Below are positions 23,473 to 35,716 of a stretch of 64,000 nt of DNA, one piece after another (the stretch's first letter is position 1; the number at the start of each line of letters is the position of its first letter). The notes below the pieces were generated by a model, which worked only from the letters and a program-made list of their open reading frames with translations, was not told where the DNA came from and did not search any database. This stretch comes from Gari tellinella. Its lineage: Eukaryota > Mollusca > Bivalvia > Cardiida > Psammobiidae. The translations under genes and the position numbers were made by a program. The stretch spans positions 29,542,479-29,606,478 of the forward strand of contig OV277861.1 in assembly GCA_922989275.2 (NCBI GenBank), written 5' to 3'.

Positions 23473-24465
23473 TTTGGAAAATGCCAGTTGTATAGACCAA
23501 GATCTTGTTGATAAAGACTCATACTATATTTTTAGGGGCTAAGTAGTACTTAATAGTATATTACTCTGTCACTGTGTAACTGGTTTCAAAAGTTTTGTTG
23601 TCAGCTTAGCAGCTTATAACTATATCCCTGCTTAATTTTTTAGTTGCTATGGAAACTTTGAATATTTATCCCTGAGATGAATTGTCCTGAGAGGTGGCAG
23701 TGTTACAGGTTGTTTCAAGAACAGATATCATAATATTGTACTTAGATCTTGGTCTATACTGTTTGTGACTCCCAAGTGCTTTTTAATAGCCATTTAGCAG
23801 CTGGTAGACATTTTTTTCTTTATTTGAAATTTAATCATTTATATGCCAAAAACAGTTACCATGGTTTCTGTACTTGTTTCAGTATTGAAAAATGCCAAAT
23901 TAGATTATACAGGAAATGGAAAAAGGATATTGTTGATAGTAACTGTTCAACGACGATAATTTTAACTTGAAGATACTTGTACAATTATATTTCAAAGTTG
24001 AAAACATGGCTTTTTCACCCATAAACTTTGAAATATTTATTTATTTATTATACCAGATTTATATAATGCTCTTTTCACTCAGGAGTTGTGCATTCAAAAG
24101 TGCTTAAATATAGGTACCCAAATGTATGTTTGATTTGGTGAGCCTAAGTTATTGAAATGCTTCTATTCAACAGTACATTGTTTATACTGTGTTACTAGAA
24201 AAATGGACCTTCTTGCATTGTAAGTAGTAGACACCCAAACCAGCCACTGCATTTGAACTTGTGTCATCTTGTCATGATGAAAACTGTTACTCTGGTGAGT
24301 CATTAGCATTTGGGTGCACAATCTGGTGTGGGTTTACACTTTTGGCAATGCAATATGTCTGTTTCCTCTTCACACAGCTTATGAATTAAAATGTCAAAGA
24401 ACATAGAAAACCGAATGTCTGGTCACTTTTTTCCGTGGTCTGTAAGTCATGAATGAAACATATCT
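23473..24465. other. Intergenic stretch, no gene or clear repeat
   Basis: AT-rich, largely unique sequence. The longest open frame (23749-23970) is 73 codons and shows no recognisable domain. A weak palindromic pair around TTTCAAAGTT / AACTTTGAAAT occurs at 23990-24035. Confidence 0.5.
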
Positions 24466-24714
24466 TTAACCCATTCCCCCATAAATACGCCTTTTTACAC
24501 CTATAATTTGTTCCTCCAGTGAAGAAAATAGTTAAAACTTGTATAGTCAATAATATATACCATATGAAATGTTTTATTTATCCAAGCTGATGATAGCTTA
24601 AAGTAGGCTGAAAGAAAAGCAGAATGTGCCATAAACATTCTGCTTTACTTTCAATATGCTTTAAGTGGTAACCTATCTTCAAAACTAGAAACAGGCTATG
24701 GGGTAATGGGTTAA
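24466..24714 (-). mobile_element. Family A MITE (reverse)
   Basis: TTAACCCATTCCCCCATAAA to ATGGGGTAATGGGTTAA. The tip has lost bases (GTGCCATAAACATTC). Confidence 0.8.
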
Positions 24715-25513
24715 TCACTAAGGAAAAATGTTGTATCCCCTTTTCCTAACTTTGAGTGACTGTTGGCTGTTTGCAAAGTGTGTTTAAGAATGCATGCAGA
24801 ATATGATTAAAAAAGATCCAGTGAAAGTAAGAAATGATTGCTGTATTTTGAATGGAGATGTATATAGTTAGACAAATATATTTATTGTACAAGATTTTGT
24901 TAGATCGTCTCAATTTTGGGTGCTGTGCGAAAGATTTGTGTATGTAAATTTTGATTATCGATGTAATTTTTGATTTACTATGGAGATGTTATATCTTGTT
25001 ACAATGTACTCAACGATGCTTTGATTTAGATGCATTCATCCCCTAAAAGTATTTCATCTACATAGCATTGTTTTGATTTTTTTTACCATTTAATCCTGTT
25101 CATTCTTCGCACATTATTGTCTTAGGATTATACATTATGATTAACCCTTATCATGCTGAATTGTAGTGTGCTTAAAAACCAGCGTTTGCCAAAAATTATC
25201 AAAATTAGTTTTAATGTTTTTTGAACTGAAGAAATGTCAAGTATGAGGGACAAACAGTTTGGATGCAGCGTCTGATCAGGATCCAAAATGTTTTCAAATG
25301 TTAGCCAAGTCACGCTTAGCATGATAAGGGTTCAACATTAGCCCTTTCCTCAATATCAATCGCCACAAATCACCTATATCCAACTGATATTGCATTTATA
25401 GTATTCCCATGTTTAACCCAGATGGCTGATTAAAACAGGATTTCATCTTGCTTTAAAATATCTGAGTTTAAAACGAGTGATTTTGTGTAATTATCAGTAA
25501 TGGGTAGAGGGAG
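24715..25513. other. Intergenic DNA with one E-like MITE
   Basis: The part 25140-25335 is a TTAA-type element with ends TTAACCCTTATCATGCTGAA and AGCATGATAAGGGTTCA and a damaged GGATCC-type hairpin (25250-25302). The rest is unique AT-rich sequence. Confidence 0.55.
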
Positions 25514-25746
25514 CTTAGCCCATTACTCCATAGCCTGCTTCTAGTTTTGAAGGAAGGCCACGATTTAAAGTTGGTTGAAAGTAAAGCAGAATGTGCCTCA
25601 AGGCACATTCTGCTTTATATTCAGCCTGCTTTAAGCTACCATCTGCTGGAATGTAGAAAATATTTCTCATAATACATTATTATAACTGTGCAAGTTGGAA
25701 TTATTTTCTTCGGCTGTTGAAGGCATAAAAATGAGTAACAGGTTAC
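25514..25746 (+). mobile_element. Family A MITE, right end at the insertion point of the tRNA-carrying element
   Basis: Left end TAGCCCATTACTCCATAG, tip GTGCCTCAAGGCAC. The right end GAGTAACAGGTTAC directly abuts the TTAA-targeting element that starts at 25747, so the younger element appears to have used the TTAA at the end of this copy. Confidence 0.7.
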
Positions 25747-26250
25747 AGGGACTCGCAACCGGTTGGTTTACTTGTCAAAATAAAATAAAATACTCAAATA
25801 AAAGCAAATTTGTGGCATTATTTGGCTTCTGACATTAAAAAAATATGATCAGTCCAAAAAAAAGTCTCAAGAATCGTCACCGAATCTTAGTTTTTTTAGA
25901 TATTTTCCATCGTTTTTCTATAGCGTCAGCTGACGGTATAGTTGTTGTTGTTGCTTCTCTACACGGGCTCAGACATAAACCCGAGCCGAATAAAGTATTA
26001 TCGATCGCTACCAGTGAAGTACGTTAATTCGCTACCACATATATAGTGAGCGCTGGTAGCCGAGGTGGTAAAGGCGCTTCCTCATTTTTCATGTTTGTCT
26101 CCGCATGGAGGGTCACGGGTTCAAATCCCACCAGAAAAGCATTTTTTAACAGAATTTATTATCCTAAACTAAATCTTACCCATTTATATAAGCATTTGAC
26201 ATATATTTACAAATTACTATTTTTAATGCTAAATCTGGTTGCGAGCCTCT
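25747..26250 (+). mobile_element. TTAA-flanked TIR element carrying a tRNA-like unit, copy 1
   Basis: Ends AGGGACTCGCAACCGG and the complement-like CTGGTTGCGAGCCTCT, flanked by TTAC (25743-25746, presumably a mutated TTAA) and TTAA (26251-26254). The interior has a palindrome GTCAGCTGAC, a GTTGTTGTTGTT run, the tRNA-like unit at 26050-26140 and a shared 3' region. There is no transposase. TTAA target sites are used by piggyBac and Kolobok elements; which one mobilised this family is not known. Confidence 0.85.
26050..26140 (+). ncRNA. tRNA-like Pol III unit (type II, Leu/Ser-like) inside a transposon
   Basis: The A box TAGCCGAGGTGGTAAAGGC and B box GGTTCAAATCC are spaced as in class-II tRNAs. 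A variable-arm hairpin CTCCGCATGGAG precedes the T arm. CTGGT near the 5' side can pair with ACCAG after the T arm. No normal anticodon stem is visible, so it is unlikely to decode. A T6 run at 26142-26147 would terminate RNA polymerase III. Transcription is an inference. Confidence 0.65.
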
Positions 26251-26254
26251 TTAA

Positions 26255-26520
26255 GACACAAATGCAGTAAATTGAGTAAAGTTTGTATGGTGTTTATTTA
26301 GAGGAAAGGGTTAGATGGGGGTATAAGGCTTTCAAATGTTGTGATTTACCTAGCTACCTACTGACAGACTGTCTCAGGCCATTTCCCTGTGTCTCACTGA
26401 ACATTTTGATATCTTTGTTTGGACATTGTACATAGAAATCAACTGCATTCAAACCTGTAACCAGCGATCATTTAACAAACAACAATGTAGATAGCTTAAC
26501 CCTTACCATATTGAATTTGC
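26255..26520. other. Short unique spacer
   Basis: No gene or repeat recognised. Confidence 0.5.
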
Positions 26521-26538
26521 GAATGGACTTTTCCATTT

Positions 26539-27438
26539 TTAGCTCGCCTGTTCGTAGAACAGCAGAGCTAATGTCATACCCCCGGAGTGAGTGAGCGTGG
26601 CCAAGGTTAAGTTTTTTGGGACGGGTTGTTTTAAAGTTTAAAACTTGTGCTAGGGTGCTGAAATTTTGTATGGGGGTTTATTAGGGGTCAAACATTGATG
26701 TTATGAAGTTATAATTTAAAAATAATTTTAAATTTTGTCAATATTTGACATGTTTTGGACTTAGGTTTTTTACTAGAAAAGACCAGGTTAAAGTTTTTTG
26801 GACGGGTTGTTTTAAAGTTTAATACAAGTGCTAGGGGGCTGAAACTTTGTATGGAGGTTCATTGGGGGTCAAACCTTGATGTTATGAAGATTAAAGTTAA
26901 TAATATTTTTAATATTGGACATGTTTTGGACTTAGGTTTTTTGCTACAAAAGACCAGGTTAAAGTTTTTTGGACAGATTGTTTTAAAGTTTAATACATGT
27001 GCTAGGGTGCTGAAATTTTGTATGAAGCTTCATTTGGGGTCAAACATTGATGTTATGAAGTTGGAATTTAAAAACAATTTTAATAATTTTCATGTTTTCG
27101 ACTTAGGCTTTGTTCTTACAAATCACCAGGTTAAAGGTTTTTGGACTGGTTGTTTTAAAGTTTAATACATATGCTAGGGTGCTGAATTTTTTTATGGAGC
27201 TTTATTTGGGAACAAACATTGAGGCTTTGAAGTTCGAATTAAAAATGATTTTAATTTATTTCAATTTTTGACATGTTTTGGACTTAGTTGTTTTGACCTC
27301 AAATTACCAGGTTAAAGTTTTTTGGACGGGTTGTTTTAAAGTTTTATATAACTAGATTGAGACTCTTCATTCTTTTAATAATCTTTCTAAACTGAAAATT
27401 GATTTGTTTTGGATACAAGATGTTTTTAGACTTAAAGT
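26539..27438. repeat. GCTCGCCTG-ended element with about 180-bp tandem units
   Basis: Starts TAGCTCGCCTGTTCGTAGAACAG. About four to five units follow, marked by CAGGTTAAAGTTTTTTGGAC at roughly 26784, 26955, 27126 and 27308. It ends near CAGGCGAGCATC. The 136-codon frame at 26755-27165 is a by-product of the repeat period and is not a gene. Confidence 0.7.
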
Positions 27439-28515
27439 TCAAGCAGGCGAGCATCAGGTGGCTTTGACACCCATTTCTGGTTCAATTGATGGATAATTCC
27501 ATCAGAAAGTGGTGTATTTGTACCTGATATTTGAAACTCTGGTATTCTGGTCAGGATTCAAATTTTTAGATCAGTACCTCATATTATTAGATCAATGTAA
27601 ATGAGGTGTTGGTCTGGCAACTTGTCTCCTGGAGTTGCAATATGACTGAAATACTGTTAAACTACTTAAAACTCTATTTTAACAACATTAACATGTGGTA
27701 GTCAAAAAACAGACCTGTTTTCAAAGTTTCTATATCTATAAAGCTGTTTCCCCAACAATATTCTGAAGTATTACAAATAGTGCAGACCCTGATCAGAGGT
27801 TTCTTGAAGGAACAGCCCTCTAATCTTAGTTTACAGTGTTTGAAAAGGATGTATATATGCAGTTTGGGCAATGTGAGGGTTAACATCATTGTTTAGCATA
27901 ATGCAAGACACTTCAGAGGGGGTTTGCATTAATTTTGTTCTGCATTAAGCTGCCACATGTCTTTATATGGGTGAACCATGCCGCTTCATGCAAACGGTTG
28001 TTTTTAATGTATGTATAAGTATTGAAATCAAAAGGGGGTAGAAGCTGTATTGAGACCCATGTATCTTTTTCCTCAAATGTTTCATTAAATGCAGTCTAAT
28101 CTTGAGGATTTTAGTGAAACCTACTCAAATATCAGAGTTAAAAAAAAAAGCTTAGACATGTTTAAACTTTGAAATATGGGTATGTGTGACTTACGTAAGT
28201 TAGAATTATGGAAAATCAACCTAGAAATAATTCAACTGTAGAAATACATAACTTGAAAGCAGATGGGATCTTTAACTGAAATAATTTTTATTGTCCATTT
28301 AGCTGAAATTTTGTTATCATAGCAAACAGTGCTAAACATGATAAGTTATTTTGAAGATATGTTTTCATTTCTACCAAAATTTAATTGCAACACATTAGTC
28401 TTTCTGTTGCTGCTTTGTTGTGGCCAAACATCTCATGCTGCAGAATACCTGTTTCAATAGCTACATACTTTAGTACATAGATGTGCCATGAATATAGGTC
28501 TCGTGTTAATACTGG
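27439..28515. other. Intergenic stretch with a single hairpin relic
   Basis: A damaged GATC hairpin lies at about 27778-27845 (GTGCAGACCCTGATCAGAGG). Otherwise unique AT-rich DNA; no gene seen. Confidence 0.5.
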
Positions 28516-28771
28516 TTTAACCCTTTACTCCTTAGCCTGTTTCTACATTTGTAGACAAGTGACCGCTTAAAGCAGGTTGAAAGTAAAGTAGAGTGCAGCT
28601 TGAGTTGCATTCTGCTTTACTTTCAGCCTGCTTTAAGCTACCATATACTAAGATATATAAAATATTTGTCCTGGTGCATATTCATGAATGTATAAAGTGC
28701 AAGTATTATTTTCTGTAGTGAAGAAATAACTTGAAGGCGTAAAAATGTGTATCTATGGAGTAATGGGTTAA
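28516..28771 (+). mobile_element. Family A MITE
   Basis: TTAACCCTTTACTCCTTAG to ATGGAGTAATGGGTTAA. Tip GTGCAGCTTGAGTTGCATTC, with both arms carrying related extra changes. Confidence 0.8.
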
Positions 28772-28953
28772 ATATAACTTTACCATTGTAAAATTACTGT
28801 GTAGCATGCAATGCCTAATCTAAGGAAAGACTTGGTAATTTATATTCTCAAACAGTATGTAAAACTTCTAACAATTACTGGTCGATTACTTATCTAGTCA
28901 AGACCTAGTTTAATTACCTCCCTTTCTTTAAGTTCAAGGTTATCTTCTTTAAT

Positions 28954-29010
28954 ACAGTCAAAACTCGATACATTGAACTTTAATACAGTCAAAACTCGAT
29001 ACATTGAACT
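28954..29010. repeat. Pogo-like end, directly duplicated
   Basis: CAGTCAAAACTCGATACATT occurs twice, 30 bp apart, each preceded by TA. Downstream (29034-29082) is a TTTCAAAGTTTAAATG / TTTAACTTTGAAAT palindrome, like that inside the 32116-32279 element. The far end is degraded. Confidence 0.6.
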
Positions 29011-29153
29011 CACATTAGTTCGAACATACCCATATTTCAAAGTTTAAATGTGGCTCAGCCATGTTTTAACTTTGAAATACAATTACAATGTATGTCGTTC
29101 TAAAGAGAGATCGATTTATCGAAATTAAACATGAAATACTGGTGAGATGGATT

Positions 29154-29401
29154 TAACCCTTTGAACCCTAGTCCCGCATATTGGCGTCCTTTGCAAAAAG
29201 TGTACATGTGAATAGTACATTTTGTCCTATGCAAACAGTGAAGACCCAGATCAGAGGGCTCCTAGGAGCCCTCTGATCAGGGTCCTCACTGTTTGTCATA
29301 ATGCCAAACATTGACAAATCGTTCCTTAAAAGTCAGAAATGGACTAGACTAAAATGGAAACTGGAATTGTCCATTTGAAGTTTCAGGGAGGAAAGAGTTA
29401 A
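29154..29401 (+). mobile_element. Family B MITE
   Basis: Ends TTAACCCTTTGAACCCTAG and GGAGGAAAGAGTTAA. The core hairpin is TCAGAGGGCTCCTAGGAGCC... with outer arms CAGTGAAGACCC / GGGTCCTCACTG. The first TTAACCC overlaps the expected TTAA target. Confidence 0.8.
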
Positions 29402-30455
29402 GCTAGTGCGAAGTATCCAGTTCCGACTAACAATATGTGAGGAGTTGTATAAGGCTCATAACCACACTTCTCTCAAGAATAAAGTTTTTGCTTGTTTCCC
29501 ATTATTGTAATATGCAGGGCTCCAGATAAGAGGGAGTAAACTGAACAAATCCAACATTTTTTCACTTATATTAAAATCAAATCCTATGATGTTTCTACTC
29601 ATCAGAATTGTCTCTTCAAGAAGATTCTAATGAGAAGTGACACCATAGAGTTTTGTTCTGAAATAAAGACTTTAATTTTATAGAGCCCTGAATATGTATT
29701 GTTTTGACTTGGTTGAAGTTTTGGGGATTGGGGGCTGATTTGGATCTTTATATTGTCAGTCTTGTCATGGAAGTATTCAGTTTTCGTTTTTGTTAGAAAT
29801 CCGTGTTTAGTTACTTGCTCAAAGATTTTTCACCGGTGCATATTTAGGTTATGTTACCCTAGAAAATTTACATACCCTATGAATTCAGTGTTCGCCAGAA
29901 AGAAATTGTTTGTTGTTTTAACCCTTCACTGCTTTTAATCCAACACCTTGAAGCTGAACAGACGCTGGTTAATGAGGCCTCTGATCAGCATCCAAACTGT
30001 TTGACATTCATTACAATGCTACATCCACTTCAGTTGTCAATTTACTTAAAGTTTGAATTCGAGAAATAATAGCAAAGTTTTTTTAAATGCAGATGAAATA
30101 TTAAAGCAGAAGATGTGACATAAGTGAAGTGGTTAACTGTGATACAACCCATATAGCTTCCTAGGAATGGTGTAACACATACTGGGCCCATATACTAGAT
30201 ATATTGCAAAGGGAGGAAAATAAATCCATTATTATGAATTCTCAATAACAAGCTTTGTTAACTCTTTTAACAACACAGACCTGTTAAAAATATACTTATT
30301 ACATTTGCAAACAGTGTAGACCCTGATCAGAGGGCTCCTATAGGAGCCCTCTGATCTGGGCCTACACTGTTTGCTAGTTTAGAGAAGTATTTATAAAACT
30401 ACCGCTACCCAGAATTAGTATTAATATATGGGTTCATAATGTGATTAGACCTTTT
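29402..30455. repeat. Intergenic DNA with F, E and GATC hairpins
   Basis: Family F copy at 29517-29690 (hairpin TCATCAGAATTGTCTCTTCA); E-type relic at 29945-30005; clean GATC hairpin at 30304-30373 (GTAGACCCTGATCAGAGGGC with tip TCCTATAGGA). No gene found; the 29753-29938 frame is not supported. Confidence 0.6.
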
Positions 30456-31515
30456 TATTATGCTCCCCTTTAGGGGGGGGGAGCATATAGTCGCCGCTTT
30501 GTCTGTCCGTCCGTCCGTTCCCACAATATGAGAGATATGTGGCTAAAATTGTGTCCATAACCTAGACAAATAATTCTATAACAAGTTAGTATTCATTTAT
30601 GTGGCTAACCACACATATTTTACCCACATAAAAGAGATACAATAAAGAAGGATATGGCCACTTAAATGGAGATTGTGGGTATGTCCGTCCGTCACGCTTT
30701 TTTGTCCGGAGCATATCTCTTGAATGGTACACCGTAGGTTGATGAAACTTGATACAGTAATAGAGAATAACAGGAGGCGGTGCAGTACACAAGAACCATA
30801 ACTCTCTCATCTCCCATTTTTGAATTATCTCCCTTTTTCTCATAAAAAAACTTATAACAGTGATAGAGGATGACTAAAGGAAGTGCAGTACACAAGAACG
30901 GTAACTCTGTCATCTCCCAATATTGAATTATCTCCCTTTTTCTAAAAATACAAAACAGTTTTGTCCGGAGTATATCTCTCGACTGCTACACCGTAAGTTA
31001 ATGGAACTTGATACAGTGATAGGTAGGTGATGACATAAGGAGGTGCAGTACACAAGAACCATGACTCTGTCATCTCCCAATATTTAATTATCTCCCCTTT
31101 TCTATTTAAAAAAAAAAAAAAAATTGTCTGGAGCATATCTCCTGAGCATTGCATTGTAAGTTGATGAAACTTGATACAGTGATACGAGATGACAGAGGGA
31201 GTGCTGTACTCATGAACCATAACTCTGCCATCTCCCAATATTTTCTACGTAATTTTTTTAAAAAATCAAATTTTCTGCCGCACTGCAACTTGAACCTTGA
31301 TACTGTGTTACAGGATGACAAAAAGAAGTGTAGTACACAAGAATTATAACTGTCATCTCCAAATATTGAATTGCCTCCCTTTTTCATAATAAATTCATTT
31401 TTGTCCGAAGCATATCTCCTGAATGTTACATCGTAAGTTGATGAAACTCTATACTGTGTTCACCTACTAAACATGCTATAGCTTGGGATTTTTCTTTGTG
31501 GGGAGCATCCATCGT
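30456..31515. repeat. ATGCTCCCC-ended element with tandem units
   Basis: Opens ATTATGCTCCCCTTTAGGGG, then GTCTGTCCGTCCGTCC (30500-30515). Several degenerate units follow, each starting TTGTCCGGAGCATATCTC (30702, 30961, 31124 and 31401, with weaker ones between). Each contains GATGAAACTTGATACAGTGA and AACCATAACTCTGTCATCTC. It ends near GTGGGGAGCATCC. Frames inside are repeat translations. Confidence 0.7.
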
Positions 31516-32115
31516 TGGGAATGATATTCTTGTTTCTTTTGTTTCTGTTAATATTGTATTTTTTTTTGTGCATGCTTAGCTGCCGACTTTATTTCTTTTA
31601 TTTATTTCTCTCTTTCATGCTTCTTTGGAAGCTAAGACAATGACTGATATGGGCCTATGAATTTTACAATGGCTTGAGGCTTAATGCAGCTCATAGGTGC
31701 TCTTTATGCAGCTACCGGGTATATACATTGTAGATAGAAAAGTCCATCGTGAAATTTCAGCTGTAACACTTTGAAAGCTAAATCGCCTACTGCTTTTGTT
31801 TTGAAATTAACTCTTTCATGTGATTCTTTGCAGAAAGAAAATGGTCTTAGTGACAATTTGGATCCAAGTTGGATGCGGATTTGCTAAGTATCTGTTTTTG
31901 ATCTGAACTTTTACAGAGACTTTGAAAACTGCATTTAAGTGGTCAAAATGGATTCTATGATGTTTTCTTTAGAGGCTGTAGTCGACGTACAAGGCTTGCC
32001 TCAGTAAAAAGAATTTATCCTAAGGGCATTACTATTTAACTTAGAACTGGTCAAGTTAAGTGCCACTTAGGTTTGATCTCAAAGATAAGAAATCTACTAA
32101 TCATATCTTTATATA
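31516..32115. other. Intergenic stretch, nothing recognised
   Basis: Unique AT-rich sequence with a weak trace of the E-type hairpin at about 31850-31915 (GACAATTTGGATCCAAGTTG). Confidence 0.45.
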
Positions 32116-32279
32116 CAGTCAAACTTCGATATCTGATAGTTTGACACATGAACTAAATTATTTCATGCTCTGTTCAGTCGAACATACCCATATTTAAAAG
32201 TTAAAACATGGCTTAGCCGCGTTTTAACTTTGAAATTCGGGTACGTTCAACTTGAGTTGGAGATATCCAAGTTTGACTG
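32116..32279. mobile_element. Pogo-like MITE (164 bp)
   Basis: Ends CAGTCAAACTTCGATATCT and AGATATCCAAGTTTGACTG. TA precedes it; CA follows (one change from TA). The centre is an imperfect palindrome around AAAACATGGCTTAGCC...GTTTTAACTTTGAAAT. Confidence 0.75.
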
Positions 32280-32339
32280 CATAACATATTTTCATTGATT
32301 CAATGGCAATGTTAATTGATCCTTTCCCTTTTAGCTTGA

Positions 32340-33600
32340 TTTTATTTAGACAAAGTGAGTGTTTAAATTAATGCAGGCTGAAGGTAAAACAGAAAGCTCC
32401 ATTTGGGAGATTTATGCTTTCCTTTCAGCCTGCTTTAAGCAGCCACCTATTGGGATGTAAAGAAAAAATTATGGGTTAGCCGCTCTTTGTTTTGGTAGAA
32501 GCATGAGTTAACCCTTTACTCCATAGATACTCACTTTTACACATTTCATTAATTCCGCCACTGAAAAAATAGTTCCAAGTTATAGTCATAAATCATAAAT
32601 ATTTTTATATTTTAGCAGATGGTAGCTTAAAGCAGGCTGAACGTAAAGCAGAATGCACCTAAAGGTGCATTCTACTTTACTTTCAACCTGCTTTAAGTGG
32701 TCATCTATCTTCAATACTAGAAAAAGCTCATGGAGTAATGGGTATAAGGCATGTTGGTGAGGGAAAGGGTTAATTAGATAAACATGTTTGTAGACATTCT
32801 GGTTTTGTTTAAAGATGAGTTTGGCTTTAGTTGCTGTGATTTAGAGTTCAGATTTGGTTTTTAGAATCATGTGTGCTTTTTATTTTCACTGATGTTGATT
32901 TTTCTTGCTTAAAAGCACAGGTTCTAGTCAAAGTAAGAAAGAGAAAGGAAAGGGCTTAGGTTATAATACAGTGGAGAAGACCTTATTTTTTCTCGTCCGA
33001 CTCGATAAGTTAAGGTGTGTTTGTGTTGAAACAACTAAATCCACTATGCCCAGTTCAGGTATTATAGGAAAAATTAATCCACTACTCCATAATCTGTTTC
33101 TAATTTTGTAGGTGACTACTTCAGGAACATTTTGCTATACATGTACTTTCTGCCTGCTTTAACCAACCATCTGCTATACAGTAGGGAAAAAATCTTATGA
33201 TACATATTCATGAAGGTACAGGTTGGAACTATTTTCCTCGGGACAAGAATAAATTAATGTGTAAAACTGTGTATCTATGGAGTAAAGGATTAGATGCTAT
33301 TCTTTCCAAACATAGGGATTTGTGCTGCAAGATCTTGTGGTCATGGCAGACCGCTTGGAGCCAGATCAGACACCAAGTTACTCGGCATCTGATGAGGCTC
33401 CAAACCCTTTCCACTCCGATTTAAGTAAATTGTCAGTATATTTTGAACCTGTAATTTTCTACATTTTATTGCAGTTTGATCAAGGTTTCCCTTTAATGGG
33501 AAAGAATAACGTCTTCGCACTATATAATAGAACTTTGTGTACCGGTAGGTTTTGTGGGAAAATTATAGAAGTTGTGTTAATGAAATGAAGCCCAAGGCTT
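32340..33600. repeat. Repeat cluster: AAGCTCC hairpin, two family A copies, E-type hairpin
   Basis: An AGAAAGCTCC hairpin relic lies at 32365-32450. Family A reverse copy at 32508-32736 (tip GCACCTAAAGGTGC). Family A copy at 33073-33292 that has lost most of its hairpin. E-type hairpin at 33352-33408 (AGCCAGATCAGACACC / GCATCTGATGAGGCTCC). Overlapping frames at 33197-33588 are repeat-derived. Confidence 0.65.
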
Positions 33601-33714
33601 TTTGTGTTGCAAGAGTTAACCCAGTTGATTCCATGTGTATATAATGGATACATTTTGTGAATTAAATTCAGTCAGTCTATGTTACATTCTCTTGTTAACC
33701 CTTTACATATGTGA

Positions 33715-34127
33715 CTTAACCCTTTACCCCATAGCCTGTTTCTTGTTTTGAAAAATAGTGACAACTCAAAGCAGCCTGCTTTAACCCATAAATACGCCTT
33801 TTTATGCCTCTAATTTATAAAATATGTCAAATTTATTCAGTCATGAATATGAATTATCAGAAATATTTTCTATATTTTAGCAGATAATAGCTTAAAGCAG
33901 GCTGAAAGTAAAGGCACATTGTGTTTTACTTTCAACCTGCTTTAAGTGGTCATCAATCTTCTAAACTAGAAACAGGCTATGGGGTAATGGGTTAAGCTAC
34001 CATCTGTTAGGATATAGGAAATATTTCTTATGTTGCACAGGCATTACTGTATAATGTGGAACTATTTTCTTCAGTGGAGGAATGAATGAAATGCGTAAAA
34101 AAGGCTTGTCTGTGGAGTAAAGGGTTA
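33715..34127 (+). mobile_element. Family A MITE (hairpin deleted) that received a second family A insertion
   Basis: The outer copy reads TTAACCCTTTACCCCATAG ... CAAAGCAGCCTGCTTTAA, then resumes as TTAAGCTACCATCTG at 33992 and ends GTGGAGTAAAGGGTTA. Its hairpin tip is gone. The interruption is exactly at a TTAA, which is present on both sides of the insert. Confidence 0.8.
33785..33991 (-). mobile_element. Family A MITE (reverse) nested in another family A copy
   Basis: Flanked by TTAA at 33781-33784 and 33992-33995. It starts CCCATAAATACGCC, with an internal deletion of about 8 bp in the terminal repeat, and ends ATGGGGTAATGGG. This nested pair shows the target duplication of family A directly. 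Confidence 0.85.
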
Positions 34128-34199
34128 GACTTAAGATCTTTATTATGCTAAATTATCTGATAATCTAGACATTGCCTCTTGAGGGGTTTGTTCTCATTG

Positions 34200-35412
34200 T
34201 ATTAAAAAGTGTGACACATATTGTTGACTCTGATCAGAGAGCTCCTAAAGGTTTAGGACGCCTCCGATATAGGCCATCGCTGTTTACCAATGATGTATAT
34301 CTGTCCCTTAACTATAAATATCAACACTAAGTAACTTTTATGTAACTCTTATGTATTAGGTTCCCTTATGGATCTTTTAGTTGCCAAAACACAAACCAGT
34401 CTACTTGGAATTCTGAGTAGTTGAATAGCAAACAGTTCCCAACATTATAAGGATTTTTCTTAGATGAAGTTGGGCGACCATGGTGCAGGATGATAGTAAA
34501 GCAGAGTGAGCCTTAATGTGCATTCTGCTTTACTTTCAGTCTGCTTTAATCTAACATCTGATAGAAAATATTACTTGACTTGACTTGACTTCAACGACAG
34601 CTACTTCAAACATTGGGATTTAGCTTTAATGTTAAAGTTTTTTGTTAAACACTAATTAGTTTTTTGCTTAACACAATTTCTCAAATCTGTGTATTTAATT
34701 CAGTGCTATACCTTAATATTGCTTTAGTTAAGTTGTCGCCATGACAACATGTCTTATTCCGCTGAATTCACATCTAATTCTGTAGGATTTGTTGTTGATT
34801 AATGTAAATCCATGTTAATGTTGTATATATAGATGTGCGTTTACCCTGTCAGCATACAGCACAATCAATGATTCGCCAGACTTACTAAAGGACATGGAAC
34901 CATTTATCATGTTTCTAAGTGAAATCTAGCATGATCTTAACACATTCAACCCTAGTGACGAGTATAGTCATCATTTTCAGACAGTGTACCTGTGAGGTTA
35001 ACACTTGTATCATGTAAATAGTGTAGACCCTGATCAGAGGGCTCCTTAAGGAGCCCTCTGATCAGGGTCTTCACTTTTTGTCATTTTGAAATATATTGTT
35101 GAAATCAACCCTAAATAGTTAAAAATAGACGTATTAGAAATTGGAATTGTCCATGAAAAGTTTAAGGGGTGAATGAGTTAAGACTACCTAAGATTGATTG
35201 GTCACTTTACCAATTACCCCATAGCCTGTTTCTAGTTTTGAAAAGATGTGACCACTTAAAGTAGGTTGAAAGTAAAGAACCTTAAGATGCATTCTGCTTT
35301 ACTTTAAGCCTGATTTAAGCTACCATCTGCTAGGATGTAGACAATATTTATTACGAGGTATGGTCATCATTTCATGACTATCTAAAAAGTAGAACTGATT
35401 TCTTCAGTGATG
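34200..35412. repeat. Repeat cluster with complete family B copy
   Basis: GATC hairpin relic 34205-34290; fragment of a related element 34315-34450; family A core 34484-34572; complete family B 34938-35181 (core TCAGAGGGCTCCTTAAGGAG and complement, right end GGGTGAATGAGTTAA); partial family A 35206-35412. No gene. Confidence 0.65.
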
Positions 35413-35716
35413 GAAAATGAGCAAACGCTCAAATCTGACCAATCAAATACTTGAGAATAATCTCTAACTCTATAACCTTGGACTAGAAGCATGGAAAGAA
35501 AATACTATTAGGAATGAGTAAACAAGTCTGAAGGTGTTTCTATGAGGGACATGTTGGATTAACCCATTACCCCATAAATACGCATTTTATTTATTCCTCC
35601 GCTGAAGAAAAAAGTTCCACTTGATACAGTCATGAATATGTACCATAAGAAATTATTTTATACTCTAGTAGATATTAGCTTAAAGCAGGCTGAAAGTAAA
35701 GCAGAATGTGCCTTAA

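Noticed and set aside
26755..27165. 136-codon open frame with repeated FGQIVLKFNT-like segments
   Set aside because: It is the translation of about 180-bp tandem units of a non-coding element; no start context or domain.
30586..31387. Overlapping minus-strand frames of 73-98 codons sharing FLCTAPP-like phrases
   Set aside because: They are translations of the tandem units in the ATGCTCCCC-ended element.
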